A model generated the notes under the pieces. It was given only the letters and a program-made list of their open reading frames with translations. It was not told the origin of the DNA and ran no database searches. 64,000 nucleotides of DNA from Streptomyces sp. Ag109_O5-1 (lineage in GTDB: Bacteria; Actinomycetota; Actinomycetes; Streptomycetales; Streptomycetaceae): assembly GCF_003814875.1 (NCBI RefSeq), contig NZ_RKQF01000001.1:9672001-9736000 (forward strand). Reading direction: 5' to 3'. Shown here piece by piece: positions 1-8,255 of the stretch. Numbering within the stretch: the first letter of the stretch is position 1; the number at the start of each line of letters is the position of its first letter. The position numbers and the translations under genes were made by a program.

Positions 1-481
1 TCACCAGTTCGCCGTCGCGGTAGAAGCTGAGACCGTCGACTTCATGGAGCCGCGCACGCGCATCGGAGTCGGTCAACGAGAGGAGGTATTGCGAGAAGGT
101 GATCTCCCCTTCTCCGTTGCAGATGACGGTCTGTTCGTCGGTCCTGCTGAGGTAGCGGCCGCCCTGGGACATCACCTGGGGGCCGCCGAGGATGATCTGG
201 GCGTGCGGCCTTGCCTGCCGGACGGCCGCCACGACGGACCTCACCAGGCCCATGTTCCACACGTAGCAGCTGAAGGCGTACACATCGGCGGCCGCCCCGA
301 TCAGATTCCGGATGATCTCGGCCCGAGGTGTCCTGGCGACGGTCGTGTACCGCTCGAATCGATACTCGCTGCGAATCACCGAATCCGTCGTCGCGTATGC
401 CTGGAGATAGCCGGAGGCCAGCGGTGTCATTCGCTCGAAAACGGAGAGTTCGATTAGCAGGACCTTCTTCAAATCGCTCAC
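1..481 (-). CDS. Partial cobalamin-binding radical SAM enzyme (N-terminal part)
   Basis: The reading frame is open from a GTG at 481 to the left edge, giving 160 residues, so the rest of the gene lies outside the window. The visible part looks like the Rossmann-type B12-binding domain of class B radical SAM enzymes: a beta strand KKVLLIEL at residues 5-12, a segment VYAFSCYVW near 67-75, ILGGPQV near 97-103 and NGEGEITF near 122-129. The radical-SAM CxxxCxxC core would follow, beyond the edge. Family members do methylations at unactivated carbons, rearrangements or ring formation using cobalamin, SAM and a 4Fe-4S cluster. An in-frame TTG at 472 with AAAGGG upstream is an alternative start. 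It is divergent from the SARP gene and probably belongs to the same biosynthetic cluster. The substrate cannot be told from this fragment. Confidence 0.8.
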   Translation of the reverse strand, partial: MSDLKKVLLIELSVFERMTPLASGYLQAYATTDSVIRSEYRFERYTTVARTPRAEIIRNLIGAAADVYAFSCYVWNMGLVRSVVAAVRQARPHAQIILGGPQVMSQGGRYLSRTDEQTVICNGEGEITFSQYLLSLTDSDARARLHEVDGLSFYRDGELV

Positions 482-1358
482 CCTTTCAGGAAATGGGAAG
501 CACCTGGCGAGTGGCGCCGCCTGTGGCGACCGCTTGGAAACGGTCAGCGACGCTCCGGCGCCGGCGGAGGCGCGGCGCGGGCACGGAGCGGCTGGACGGG
601 GTGCCGGAGGATGCTGCACGGGTCGGCGGCAATGGAAAGTCGGACGCCGGCGTTCGCGAGGATGAAGTGGGCGATGACGCCCGGCGGTCCGCTCAGCTAG
701 GTCATCCGCGCTCGCGGGATCCGGCCGCGCGCAGGGACCGGGACGGAGCCGGACCGTCATGAAGAGCGGGGCGACCGCCATGGTGCATCGGATGGCCCGA
801 CGGCCCGCGGCACGGCATCCGTGAGGACGCGTGTGGTGACCGCGTTCGAACTGCCCCGGAGCGAGGCGGGCGTGATCACGGGTCCGACCGCACGAGCTGG
901 CAACCCCGTTGACCGAGTATGTGTCACCTCCATTGGCCGACGAGCAGTGGATCAGTGACCGAAACATAAGCGGTGTATCGCCCAGTATGCTAGAGGACGC
1001 ATGGCATGCTGGCGAAGGTGCCGAACTTAGTTCGGAAGATTGAGGCGGGAAGGGATCGCGCATGAACTTAGTTCGCTGCCGTTGCGGCTCCCGCCGGAAG
1101 ATGGTCGGCGGATCGGCCGCGAGCCGCGCCCACGAGCGGCAGATCGCGCCATCGGCGCGCGGGAGCGGGCATGTCCGCCGCGCCCGTGGTGACCGGCGCG
1201 CCCCATCGTCCTGGTCGTTCCCGCTCCATATTCTTGACCGGGCGTCACCTTCTGCTCCCTCGTCTCTCCATGTGGACGAGTCGTGGTCACCGTTCGTGTG
1301 ATGCCGTAAGCATGTACTGAGTTCAAGCAGCGAGAATTAAGCGGTGGGGGTGTTTCGG
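482..1358. other. Intergenic region between the radical SAM and SARP genes
   Basis: I find no supported gene in these roughly 880 bases. Open frames here lack family resemblance or a ribosome binding site. The region must hold the divergent promoters of the radical SAM gene and the SARP gene. The part from about 900 to 1080 is richer in A/T and holds the palindromic GAACTTAGTTC elements listed separately. Confidence 0.6.
1021..1075. promoter_or_regulatory. Two palindromic GAAC-TTA-GTTC elements upstream of the SARP gene
   Basis: CCGAAC-TTA-GTTCGG (1021-1035) is a perfect inverted repeat with 6-bp arms. Its core GAACTTAGTTCG is repeated at 1064-1075. The two cores start 41 bp apart, about four helical turns, so they lie on one DNA face. 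A partial copy CTGAGTTC lies at 1317-1324. They look like sites for a dimeric regulator controlling the SARP gene or the divergent radical SAM gene. Which protein binds is not known. Confidence 0.5.
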
Positions 1359-4300
1359 ATGCTGTCATCACATGCCGATGGACTGCGATTCCGGGTATTG
1401 GGGCCGCTGGAAGTCTGGGCGGGCGGCAAAAGACTGCAACTGACGGCTCCGAGACTTCAGATCATATTGGGCACGTTATTACTCAAGCCCGACCGCGTGG
1501 TTTCCGTGGAGGACCTGGCGCACAGCATCTGGGAGGACCGGATGCCGGCCGATCCGCCCAATCAGATCGCCATCTGCGTCTCCAAGCTGCGCGGCCGCTT
1601 CCAGCGGACACGGACCGTGCGCGATCTGATCCTGACCCAGCCTCCCGGTTACCTCCTGACCACGCGGGATGCGGAGTTGGACACCCAGCGGGTGCTGGCC
1701 CTCAGGGTGCAGGCCGACGAGCTCGCCGCCGCCGGGGACCACGCCGAGGCGGTCGCCCGTCTCGACCGGGCGCTCGCGCAGTGGCGCGGTCCGCTGCTCG
1801 CGGGCATCACCCGGCAGGCCTGGCGCGCCGAGGCCCGCGTGTGGGAGGACACGCAGGTGGCGCTGCGGGTCAAGAAGGCCGACCTGCAGCTCGAACTCAA
1901 GCAGTACGAGGCGGTGATCGGCGAGTTATCGGCCTTCATCCAGGAGCATCCGTTCTTCGAGCGTCCGAGGGCTCAGCTGATGACGGCCCTGTACCGGTCG
2001 GGTCGGCAGGCGGACGCACTGCGCCTGTACCGCGACACCGGCCAACTGCTCGACGAGGCACTCGGCATAGCGCCGGGTACCGAACTGCAGCGACTGCATC
2101 AGGAGATCCTCAAGGGGGCCGCGCCGCCCGCCACCGAGGCCCCACAGGTCGCGCTGGTGTCCGCCCCGTCCGTGCCCGCGTCCCCGTCGGCCGCCGGACC
2201 GTGCCTGCTCCCTCGTGACGTCGGGGAATTCGTCGGGCGCGAGGCGGAGATGGCCAACCTCGTCGAATATCTGAGGCCCGAGGGCAGGCATGTGCCCATC
2301 GTCGAATTGGTGGGTGCCGGCGGCACCGGCAAGACAACCCTTGCCATTCACGTCGGGCATCAGCAGCGGAAAAATTTCCCGGACGGACAGCTCTATGTCG
2401 ACCTGCGGGGGCTCGACAGGGACACGGTCAGTCCGGAGGAGGCACTCGCCCGATTTCTTCGCGAGCTGGGAATTCCGGTGTCCGACATTCCGGAGGGGCT
2501 GGACCAGCGTGCCGAGAAATTCCGCGCACTGCTGACCGACAAGCGCGTGCTCATCATTCTGGACAACGCGTCCGACGCCGCCGGTATCCGCCCCCTGCTG
2601 CCCGGGACGGGCGGCTGCGCCGTCATCGTGACGAGTCGCTCCCGGGTCGCCGCGTCGTTCTCCGCCCAGGTGGTGGAGCTCGGGGGGCTGCCCACGGAAC
2701 AGGCCCTGGAGTTGCTGTACCGCAGCTCGGAGCGCGAACGCTCCGACGCCGACCGGGACGCCGCGCTCCGACTGGTCGACTACTGCGGCAACCTGCCCCT
2801 CGCGGTGGCCATCGTCGGCGCCAAGCTGGCGGCCAAACCGCACCGGACGATGGGCCGTCTCGCGGAGCGGCTCGCGGACGAACGGCGCAGGCTCGACGAA
2901 CTGGTGCACGACAGCCTGGCCGTCCGCACCACCTTCGAGCTCTCCTACGACGGCATCAGCACCGACGCCCAGGTGCTGCTGCGCCGGCTGTCCCTGCTCG
3001 CCGTACCGGACTTCGCGGACTGGCTCCCCCCGCACCTGGTGGACCTGGGCTGGGACGAAGCCGAGGATCTGGTCGAGGAGTTGGTGGACGCCCGGCTCGT
3101 CGAGGTGACGGGACGGGACCGGGCGGGCCAGCTCCGCTACCGCCTCCACGATCTGGTCCGGTTGTTCGGGGCCGAGCGGGCCGACGGCACGGAACCGGAG
3201 TCCCAGCGCCGCGCCGCGGTTCAGCGCACAGCCCTCGCCGCTCTCGCCCGGGCCGACGCGGCTCACCGCACCCTCTGCGGCGGTGACTACTCCGTCGTGC
3301 GCAGCGGTACGGCGGGCTTCGACGGCGACAACGCCTTCACCGAGTACGAGGACACCGACCCCCTGCTCTGGTACGAGGCCGAGCGCACCACCCTGACCAC
3401 TCTGGTGCGGCAGGCTGCCGGACACGGGTTTGACAACGTTGCATGGGACCTCGCCGCGGTGTGCCGCTGCCTTTTCAGCACCCGCGGGCACTACGAGGAC
3501 TGGCTGACGACCCATCAGCACGCGCTGGGCGCCGTGCGCACGGCCGGCAACCGCAAGGGCGAGGCCGCACTGCTCCTCGGCCTGGGTGATCTGCACCTGG
3601 ACAAGGGCGACTTCACCCGGGCGGCCGTCCTGCTGGACCAGGCTCACACGAGGTTCACGGAGGTGGGGGAGGACTACGGTGCCGCGCTCGCGCTGCGCAG
3701 CGCGGCCCGCGTGGACCGGATCCTCGGCCGCTACGAGCAGGCGCTGGAGCGCTGGCAGGAGTGTCTGCCCGTGCTCACGGCCCATGGGGACCTGGAGGCC
3801 CGGACCCAGGTGCTGAGCTGGCTCGGCCTGACCCTGCTCGAACTGCGGGATCCGGAAGGCGCCGAACCCTATCTGCGGCAGGCCGAGGAGGCCACCCGCG
3901 GCTTCGCCGGCAGAGTGGCTGGGCAGGTGCGGCTGGCCCTCGCCGATCTGCTGCGTGAGCAGCGCCGACCGCAGGAGGCGGAGGCCGAGTACGTCCGGGC
4001 CCGGGAGCTGGCAGAGGCGCTGGGCGATGTCTTCGGCATCGGTTACGCCGACTTCGGCCTCGGCGTCGTGGCGCTGGAGAGGGGGCAGCACACCGAGGCC
4101 CGTCGGCTACTGAGCACATGCCTGCAGTCGGCACGTGCGGTGGGCGATCCACTGCTGGAGGCGCTCAGCACGTTCTGTCTGGCCGGCGCGAACGGGCACG
4201 ACGGCAGGCTCGACGAGGCCGAGCGACAGCTGCTCCAATCCGCCGCGATCTACCGCGACCTGGGCTCGCCCGTACGTTACGCGCGTTGCCTGGACGCCCA

Positions 4301-4451
4301 CGCGAGGGTGATCGACCAGCAGGGCGGAGACGCGGCCGAGGCGGTCGGCCTCCGTTCCAGGGCGGCGGCCGTGGTGGCCGGCACGGGCTCGCCCCTTGCG
4401 GTCAGGGCCTTCGACCGCAAGGCGGGCTCTCGCTACTCGCTCGTCCTGTGA
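1359..4451 (+). CDS. AfsR/SARP-family pathway activator with NB-ARC and TPR domains
   Basis: This is a large SARP regulator of about 1,030 residues. It has an OmpR-type winged helix at about 10-95 (starting LRFRVLGPLEVW), a bacterial transcriptional activation domain at about 100-245, an NB-ARC ATPase with P-loop GAGGTGKTT near 320, a Walker-B-like strand VLIILDN near 398 and a GNLPLAV motif near 480, then C-terminal TPR-type helices. Proteins of this type bind direct heptamer repeats and recruit RNA polymerase to antibiotic gene promoters. I prefer ATG 1359 because GGTGGGGG sits 8 nt upstream; GTG 1344 is an alternative adding five residues. It lies directly before the biosynthetic operon on the same strand and is the likely pathway-specific activator. 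The ATPase and TPR parts suggest control by a ligand or protein partner, which is inference. Confidence 0.92.
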   Translation: MLSSHADGLRFRVLGPLEVWAGGKRLQLTAPRLQIILGTLLLKPDRVVSVEDLAHSIWEDRMPADPPNQIAICVSKLRGRFQRTRTVRDLILTQPPGYLLTTRDAELDTQRVLALRVQADELAAAGDHAEAVARLDRALAQWRGPLLAGITRQAWRAEARVWEDTQVALRVKKADLQLELKQYEAVIGELSAFIQEHPFFERPRAQLMTALYRSGRQADALRLYRDTGQLLDEALGIAPGTELQRLHQEILKGAAPPATEAPQVALVSAPSVPASPSAAGPCLLPRDVGEFVGREAEMANLVEYLRPEGRHVPIVELVGAGGTGKTTLAIHVGHQQRKNFPDGQLYVDLRGLDRDTVSPEEALARFLRELGIPVSDIPEGLDQRAEKFRALLTDKRVLIILDNASDAAGIRPLLPGTGGCAVIVTSRSRVAASFSAQVVELGGLPTEQALELLYRSSERERSDADRDAALRLVDYCGNLPLAVAIVGAKLAAKPHRTMGRLAERLADERRRLDELVHDSLAVRTTFELSYDGISTDAQVLLRRLSLLAVPDFADWLPPHLVDLGWDEAEDLVEELVDARLVEVTGRDRAGQLRYRLHDLVRLFGAERADGTEPESQRRAAVQRTALAALARADAAHRTLCGGDYSVVRSGTAGFDGDNAFTEYEDTDPLLWYEAERTTLTTLVRQAAGHGFDNVAWDLAAVCRCLFSTRGHYEDWLTTHQHALGAVRTAGNRKGEAALLLGLGDLHLDKGDFTRAAVLLDQAHTRFTEVGEDYGAALALRSAARVDRILGRYEQALERWQECLPVLTAHGDLEARTQVLSWLGLTLLELRDPEGAEPYLRQAEEATRGFAGRVAGQVRLALADLLREQRRPQEAEAEYVRARELAEALGDVFGIGYADFGLGVVALERGQHTEARRLLSTCLQSARAVGDPLLEALSTFCLAGANGHDGRLDEAERQLLQSAAIYRDLGSPVRYARCLDAHARVIDQQGGDAAEAVGLRSRAAAVVAGTGSPLAVRAFDRKAGSRYSLVL

Positions 4452-4835
4452 CCGTCGGCCCCGACGGCCCGGTATTTCCGTTCGATTTCCATCCGATGTC
4501 AGAGGAAACATGCAGGTCGGAAGGGTTTTTGAGGGTGTGTGACACCGTTGGGCAAGTTTCTTGCCGCTCACGGCCGACATCGGAAAGGATGGGTGACAGC
4601 GGCGGGTTCCACCGGGACGACGGTGTCTCGAAGGTGTCGGACCGCAGGCTCCCCACACCTCCTTTCCGCCGCTTCCTTCTCCCGAATGTCACCGTCGGTC
4701 ATCCGGTCCTTGTCGTGGGCCCGAACACTGACCAAACATCCATGAATCTCACCATTTGAGATTGCTTTCGAGAACAGTTTGATCAGGGCGGCGCCCCATC
4801 CATGCACCCGTCCATACTGGACAGAGAAGGTCAAC
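4452..4835. other. Intergenic region holding the biosynthetic operon promoter
   Basis: This stretch of 384 bases has no supported gene. It follows the SARP stop codon and leads into the chorismate mutase gene. Its last hundred bases are less GC-rich and carry the operator-like repeats listed separately. I see no strong intrinsic terminator for the SARP gene, so read-through into the operon is possible. Confidence 0.6.
4745..4784 (+). promoter_or_regulatory. Probable SARP operator upstream of the biosynthetic operon
   Basis: AATCTCA-5-TGAGATT (4745-4763) is a perfect inverted repeat. Overlapping it are three TTxGA-type heptamers starting near 4755, 4767 and 4778, spaced 11-12 bp. SARP proteins are known to bind heptameric direct repeats with about 11-bp period close to the -35 region. 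The site lies about 50 bp before the chorismate mutase start codon. The assignment to the SARP is inference from spacing and position. Confidence 0.5.
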
Positions 4836-5153
4836 GTGGAGCAGCAAGACAACGTCGCAGTCGAGTCAGCCATCCGGATCGATGACTTCCGTGAAGTGAT
4901 CGATTCTCTGGACCTGCAGATCATAGAACTCATCAAGCGCCGACGGGATCTCTCCTCCCAGATTCAGCAGCAGCGTATACGTGAGGGCGGCACTCGCACC
5001 GTTCTCTCCCGCGAAAAGATTATTCTCGACCGTTATGCGGCCGGTCTCGGGTCCGAAGGGACCGCTCTTGCCCTCAATATCCTGAGTCTTTGTCGGGGCC
5101 GGATTCCCAGGGCCGCGGCCGAGGCGGGTGGCGACCCCCGGGGCGCGGCGTGA
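4836..5153 (+). CDS. AroQ-type chorismate mutase of the biosynthetic cluster
   Basis: The protein has 105 residues, the usual size of a monofunctional AroQ mutase, which rearranges chorismate to prephenate. Residues 15-77 follow the pattern of the short actinobacterial (Rv0948c-type) enzymes: FREVIDSLD, then a helix with KRRRDL, then EGGTRTVLSRE, and a C-terminal LCRGR. The GTG start at 4836 is chosen because GAGAAGG sits 5 nt upstream. The stop overlaps the next start (GTGA), so translation is coupled to the MqnA-like gene. By my by-eye alignment, the position of E. coli Lys39 (motif VGKAK) is Gln45 here (IQQQR), while housekeeping Streptomyces mutases have Arg. Activity may therefore be altered. 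In context it should feed prephenate to the BacA-like decarboxylase downstream. Confidence 0.88.
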   Translation: MEQQDNVAVESAIRIDDFREVIDSLDLQIIELIKRRRDLSSQIQQQRIREGGTRTVLSREKIILDRYAAGLGSEGTALALNILSLCRGRIPRAAAEAGGDPRGAA

Positions 5154-6025
5154 AGGCGCCGGCGGCCCTCACGGCACGCCTCGGCGACATCTCGTTCCTC
5201 AACTGCGCACCCATTCGCTGGGGCCTCGCTGACAGCGGGGCGGTCCGCGACGTCGGCCTGGTCTCCGCGCCGCCGGAGCGGCTTGCCGAAGACCTGCTGT
5301 CGGGCGCCGTGGACATCAGCCCGATCAGTCTCGTCAGATATCTGCGGCACACCGAGGACCTGTGTCTGCTGCCGGGGCTCGCGATCGGCAGCGACGGCCC
5401 GGTGGGCTCGTGCCACATCGTCTCGCGTGACCCGCTGGGAAGCCTGGACGGACGCCTGGTCGCGCTCTCCGAGACCAGCCGCAGCACCGCCCTGCTGGCC
5501 AGGATGCTGCTGGAGGACGCCATCGGTGTGCGCCCCGTGTACCGCACCCTGCGGCAGGACCTGGACGGGATGCTCGGCACGGCTCGGGCCGCCGTGGTCA
5601 TCGGGGACGACGCCCTGCGGGTGCGGGCCGAGGTGCCGCCCGGCCTGACCGTCCACGACACCGGCGCCATGTGGCGCGACTGGACCGGTCTGCCCATGGT
5701 CTTCGCGGTCTGGGCGGTGCGCCGGGAATTCGCCGAGGCGCGCCCGGACGCGGTGCGCGACGTGCGGGCCGCACTCACCGACGCAGTCGCGCGAGCCCGT
5801 CGCCACCCCGTCGAGGTGGCCGCGGCAGCGGCGCGCGAGTCGCACCGGAGCCGGGCCGGCGCGCTGGAGGTGCCCCTGCTGCTCGACTACTACCGGCTGC
5901 TCGACTACTCGCTCGGCGAGCGCCAGCTGGCCGCCATACAGGAGTTCGCCGAACGCGCCGCCGCTCGTGGCGAGGTGCCCGCTCCCGCGTTCACGCGCAT
6001 AACGATCCACGGAGGGTTGACATGA
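5150..6025 (+). CDS. MqnA-like chorismate dehydratase paralogue
   Basis: The protein has 291 residues and resembles MqnA of the futalosine menaquinone pathway, a periplasmic-binding-protein fold that dehydrates chorismate to 3-[(1-carboxyvinyl)oxy]benzoate. Family landmarks include ISFLNCAPI near residue 14, DISPISLVRYLRH near 58, IGSDGPVGS near 81, IGDDALR near 150 and the DWTGLPMVFAVWAVRR stretch near 175. No other menaquinone gene is nearby. The start overlaps the chorismate mutase stop and the end overlaps the Dabb gene start (ATGA), so it belongs to this operon. It could make a meta-substituted benzoate-type building block, or act on another shikimate-derived cyclohexadiene such as a prephenate-derived intermediate. 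The exact substrate is unknown; the family call is firm. Confidence 0.85.
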   Translation: MKAPAALTARLGDISFLNCAPIRWGLADSGAVRDVGLVSAPPERLAEDLLSGAVDISPISLVRYLRHTEDLCLLPGLAIGSDGPVGSCHIVSRDPLGSLDGRLVALSETSRSTALLARMLLEDAIGVRPVYRTLRQDLDGMLGTARAAVVIGDDALRVRAEVPPGLTVHDTGAMWRDWTGLPMVFAVWAVRREFAEARPDAVRDVRAALTDAVARARRHPVEVAAAAARESHRSRAGALEVPLLLDYYRLLDYSLGERQLAAIQEFAERAAARGEVPAPAFTRITIHGGLT

Positions 6026-6315
6026 TCCGTCACATCGTGCTCTTCAAGTTCAAGACCGGAATCTCCTGGGACGATCCGAGGGCGCAGGAAGCGGAACGCT
6101 TCGCGGTCAAGGTGGGCAGCGAGGTGCCCGAACTCCGTGAATGGATCCCCGGTCGCAACATATCGACCCGCCCCGTCGCGCACGATTACGCGGTGATCGG
6201 TCTCGTGAGTGACGAGGAGGCGCTGGAGCGCTATATGGTGCACCCGTTCCACCAGGAGGCGATCCGGCTGTGGCGAGAGATCAGTGACTGGGTCATCGCC
6301 GATCTCGAAGAATAA
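6022..6315 (+). CDS. Dabb-family small alpha/beta-barrel protein
   Basis: This 97-residue protein starts MIRHIVLFKFK and contains the Dabb (stress-responsive A/B barrel) pattern, with VGSEVPELREWIPGRNIS in the middle and ALERYMVHPFHQ toward the end. GGAGGG lies 5 nt before the ATG. Dimeric ferredoxin-like barrels of this kind can act as cyclases or lyases on small aromatic or polyketide substrates (olivetolic acid cyclase is one), but many have no known role. Here it is translationally coupled to the MqnA-like gene, so it probably acts on a pathway intermediate. The exact reaction is not known. Confidence 0.85.
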   Translation: MIRHIVLFKFKTGISWDDPRAQEAERFAVKVGSEVPELREWIPGRNISTRPVAHDYAVIGLVSDEEALERYMVHPFHQEAIRLWREISDWVIADLEE

Positions 6316-6392
6316 CAACAGGACAACTCAGAGCAAATATCCGGCAGATTTATATTTGCGTCAGTTAATGCATGGAATGGTAGGGAAAGACT

Positions 6393-6809
6393 GTGACTGC
6401 TCAGTACGAGAAGTGCGCCTTCGTCGTCGAGAAGGACCTGGCTGCCGGGCTCGCGATGAACACGGTGGCGGCGCTCTCGATGTCCGTCGGCCGGTTTGTC
6501 GACGGGATCATCGGCGACGCCGTCAAGGACGCCGACGGCGAGGCGCACATCGGCATCACGGCGATCCCGCTGCCCATCCTGAAGGGCGAGACGACGGACC
6601 TGCGGGACATCGTGCTGAAGGCGGCCGGCATGCCCGACGTCTTCGTGGTCGACTTCACCGCGGTCGCGCAGTCGTCGCGAAGCTACGACGAGTACACCCG
6701 CCGCACCGCCGAGGCGGCCACCGCCGAGCTGCCGTACATCGGAGTCGCCGTCTGTGGCAGCAAGAGCGCGGTGAACAAGCTCACCGGCAGCCTGCCGTTG
6801 TACCGCTGA
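6393..6809 (+). CDS. DUF2000-family protein
   Basis: The 138-residue product matches the DUF2000 pattern. It begins with an N-terminal beta strand (KCAFVVEKDLAAGLAMNTVAAL), followed by GITAIPLPIL, a middle strand ending FVVDFTAVAQ and a C-terminal GSKSAVNKLTGSLPLY. The family has no established biochemical function that I can name. The gene starts at GTG 6393, 77 bp after the Dabb gene, in an A/T-richer gap. It is the first gene of the operon not overlapping its neighbour. Its conserved location inside a biosynthetic operon makes an enzymatic or carrier role plausible. This is inference. Confidence 0.8.
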   Translation: MTAQYEKCAFVVEKDLAAGLAMNTVAALSMSVGRFVDGIIGDAVKDADGEAHIGITAIPLPILKGETTDLRDIVLKAAGMPDVFVVDFTAVAQSSRSYDEYTRRTAEAATAELPYIGVAVCGSKSAVNKLTGSLPLYR

Positions 6810-6830
6810 CGCAACCGACACGAGGGAAGC

Positions 6831-8255
6831 ATGTTCACCGTCTTCAACGAAGAACTCGCCAAGGAAGCCCGCGAGATACGCGATCGGCACCAGGCGTTCG
6901 CCGCCGGCCGATGGACCGATGCCGAGCTCGCCGACCACCAACTCCGCGAATTCCGCCGCACGGTGGCGTACGTGAAGGCGAACTCGCCGTTCTACGCACG
7001 CCACCTGGCCGCCGTCGACCCCGACTCCGTCACCGCCGCGACTCCCGGGCAGCTCGCCTCCGTACCGTTCACGACCAAGGACGACCTGCGGCGCGAGTTC
7101 GAGAACGTGCTCTCGCTGCCGCTGTCCAAGGCCTGGATCTTCTACGAGACCACCGGCACCACCGGCCGGAGCACGCCCTGCCCGCGGAACAACACCGACT
7201 CGCTGCACAACAACACGGCGCTGACGGTGTACTACGACACGATCTTCCGGCAGTTCGGCGACGAGCAGGTGATCGGCGTCTCCGGGCCGACCGAGCTGCA
7301 CGCCTTCGGGGACACCTTCGGCGATGTCTGCCGCAACCTGGGACACGCGGTCGCCAAGATGTGGCCGCACTCGCCGATGGTCGGATACGACCGCGCGCTG
7401 GAGACCCTGCGCGTGCTTCCGGCCACCGGTCTGTTCAGCACCCCCGGCATGGCGCTGTCGCTGGCGAAGAAGGCGTACGCGGCCGGTCTCCACCCGCGGC
7501 GCGACTTCCGCCTCGACGTCCTGATGTGCACGGGTGAACTCGCCTCTCCCAGCCTCCTCGACAACATCGGCGAGGTGTGGGGCGCCAAGGTGTACAACGC
7601 CCTCTACGCCTCGCAGGAGGCCTCCGTGATGGGCGCGGCCGGTGCCGACGGCACGCTGTACACCGCCCCCCTGCTCAACCTGTACGAGGTGATCGACCCG
7701 GACACCGGGCTCGCGGTCGAGCCGGGACCCGACGGCGTGCGCACCGGCGAACTCGTCGTCACCTCCCTCTACCAGGGCAGCAAGCCGCTGGTGCGCTACC
7801 GCACGGGTGATCTGGTCCGGTTCGGCCCCGCCGCCGGGGACCGCACGCTGCCCGCGCCCACCCTGGAGGTGCTCGGCAGGACCCGGGACACCCTGCTGAT
7901 CGGCGGCAACCGGATCAGCGGCTACGACCTCGAGGAACTGCTGTTGACCCACCCCCGCGGCTACCTCGACTACCAGATCGTCATCGACGCGGTCGACGGC
8001 CGGGACGAGCTGACCCTCCACTTCGAGACACCTCCCGACGGCGAAGGCGTGCGGATCGACGAGAAGGCAGTCGCGGGAGCCGTGCGTGAGCGGCTCGACG
8101 TCCCGGTCCGGTTCGAGTACGGCCCGCTCGGCGGCGTCACCACGACCGGCGCCATGGTCAGCTGGAAGGCCGCGAGGGTGGAGGACCGGCGCCCCGCCGC
8201 TCCGGACGCCGAGCGGGCCGCCGCACTCGCCGTGGCCGGCGGGAGGGCCCAGTGA
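6831..8255 (+). CDS. PaaK-like AMP-forming ligase
   Basis: The 474-residue protein belongs to the adenylate-forming superfamily in the phenylacetate-CoA ligase branch. The phosphate-binding loop reads TTGTTGRSTP near residue 110. The adenine/metal region LYASQEASVMG is near 257 and YRTGDLVRF near 323. The segment GRTRDTLLIGGNRIS near 345 is the hinge to the C-terminal lid. Such enzymes activate a carboxylate as acyl-AMP and pass it to CoA, or in some natural product pathways to an amine or carrier. No carrier protein is visible here. GAGGGAAGC precedes the ATG, and the stop overlaps the aminotransferase start. The substrate is probably a cyclic acid or amino acid made by neighbouring enzymes, which is inference. 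Confidence 0.85.
   Translation: MFTVFNEELAKEAREIRDRHQAFAAGRWTDAELADHQLREFRRTVAYVKANSPFYARHLAAVDPDSVTAATPGQLASVPFTTKDDLRREFENVLSLPLSKAWIFYETTGTTGRSTPCPRNNTDSLHNNTALTVYYDTIFRQFGDEQVIGVSGPTELHAFGDTFGDVCRNLGHAVAKMWPHSPMVGYDRALETLRVLPATGLFSTPGMALSLAKKAYAAGLHPRRDFRLDVLMCTGELASPSLLDNIGEVWGAKVYNALYASQEASVMGAAGADGTLYTAPLLNLYEVIDPDTGLAVEPGPDGVRTGELVVTSLYQGSKPLVRYRTGDLVRFGPAAGDRTLPAPTLEVLGRTRDTLLIGGNRISGYDLEELLLTHPRGYLDYQIVIDAVDGRDELTLHFETPPDGEGVRIDEKAVAGAVRERLDVPVRFEYGPLGGVTTTGAMVSWKAARVEDRRPAAPDAERAAALAVAGGRAQ

Noticed and set aside
328..762. Plus-strand 144-codon frame at the left edge
   Set aside because: It overlaps the radical SAM gene on the other strand and is arginine-rich like a shadow frame.
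1926..4091. A 721-codon open frame on the minus strand inside the SARP gene
   Set aside because: It is a shadow of the high third-position GC bias; it has no family resemblance and no start signal. Many similar long antisense frames in the window were rejected for the same reason.
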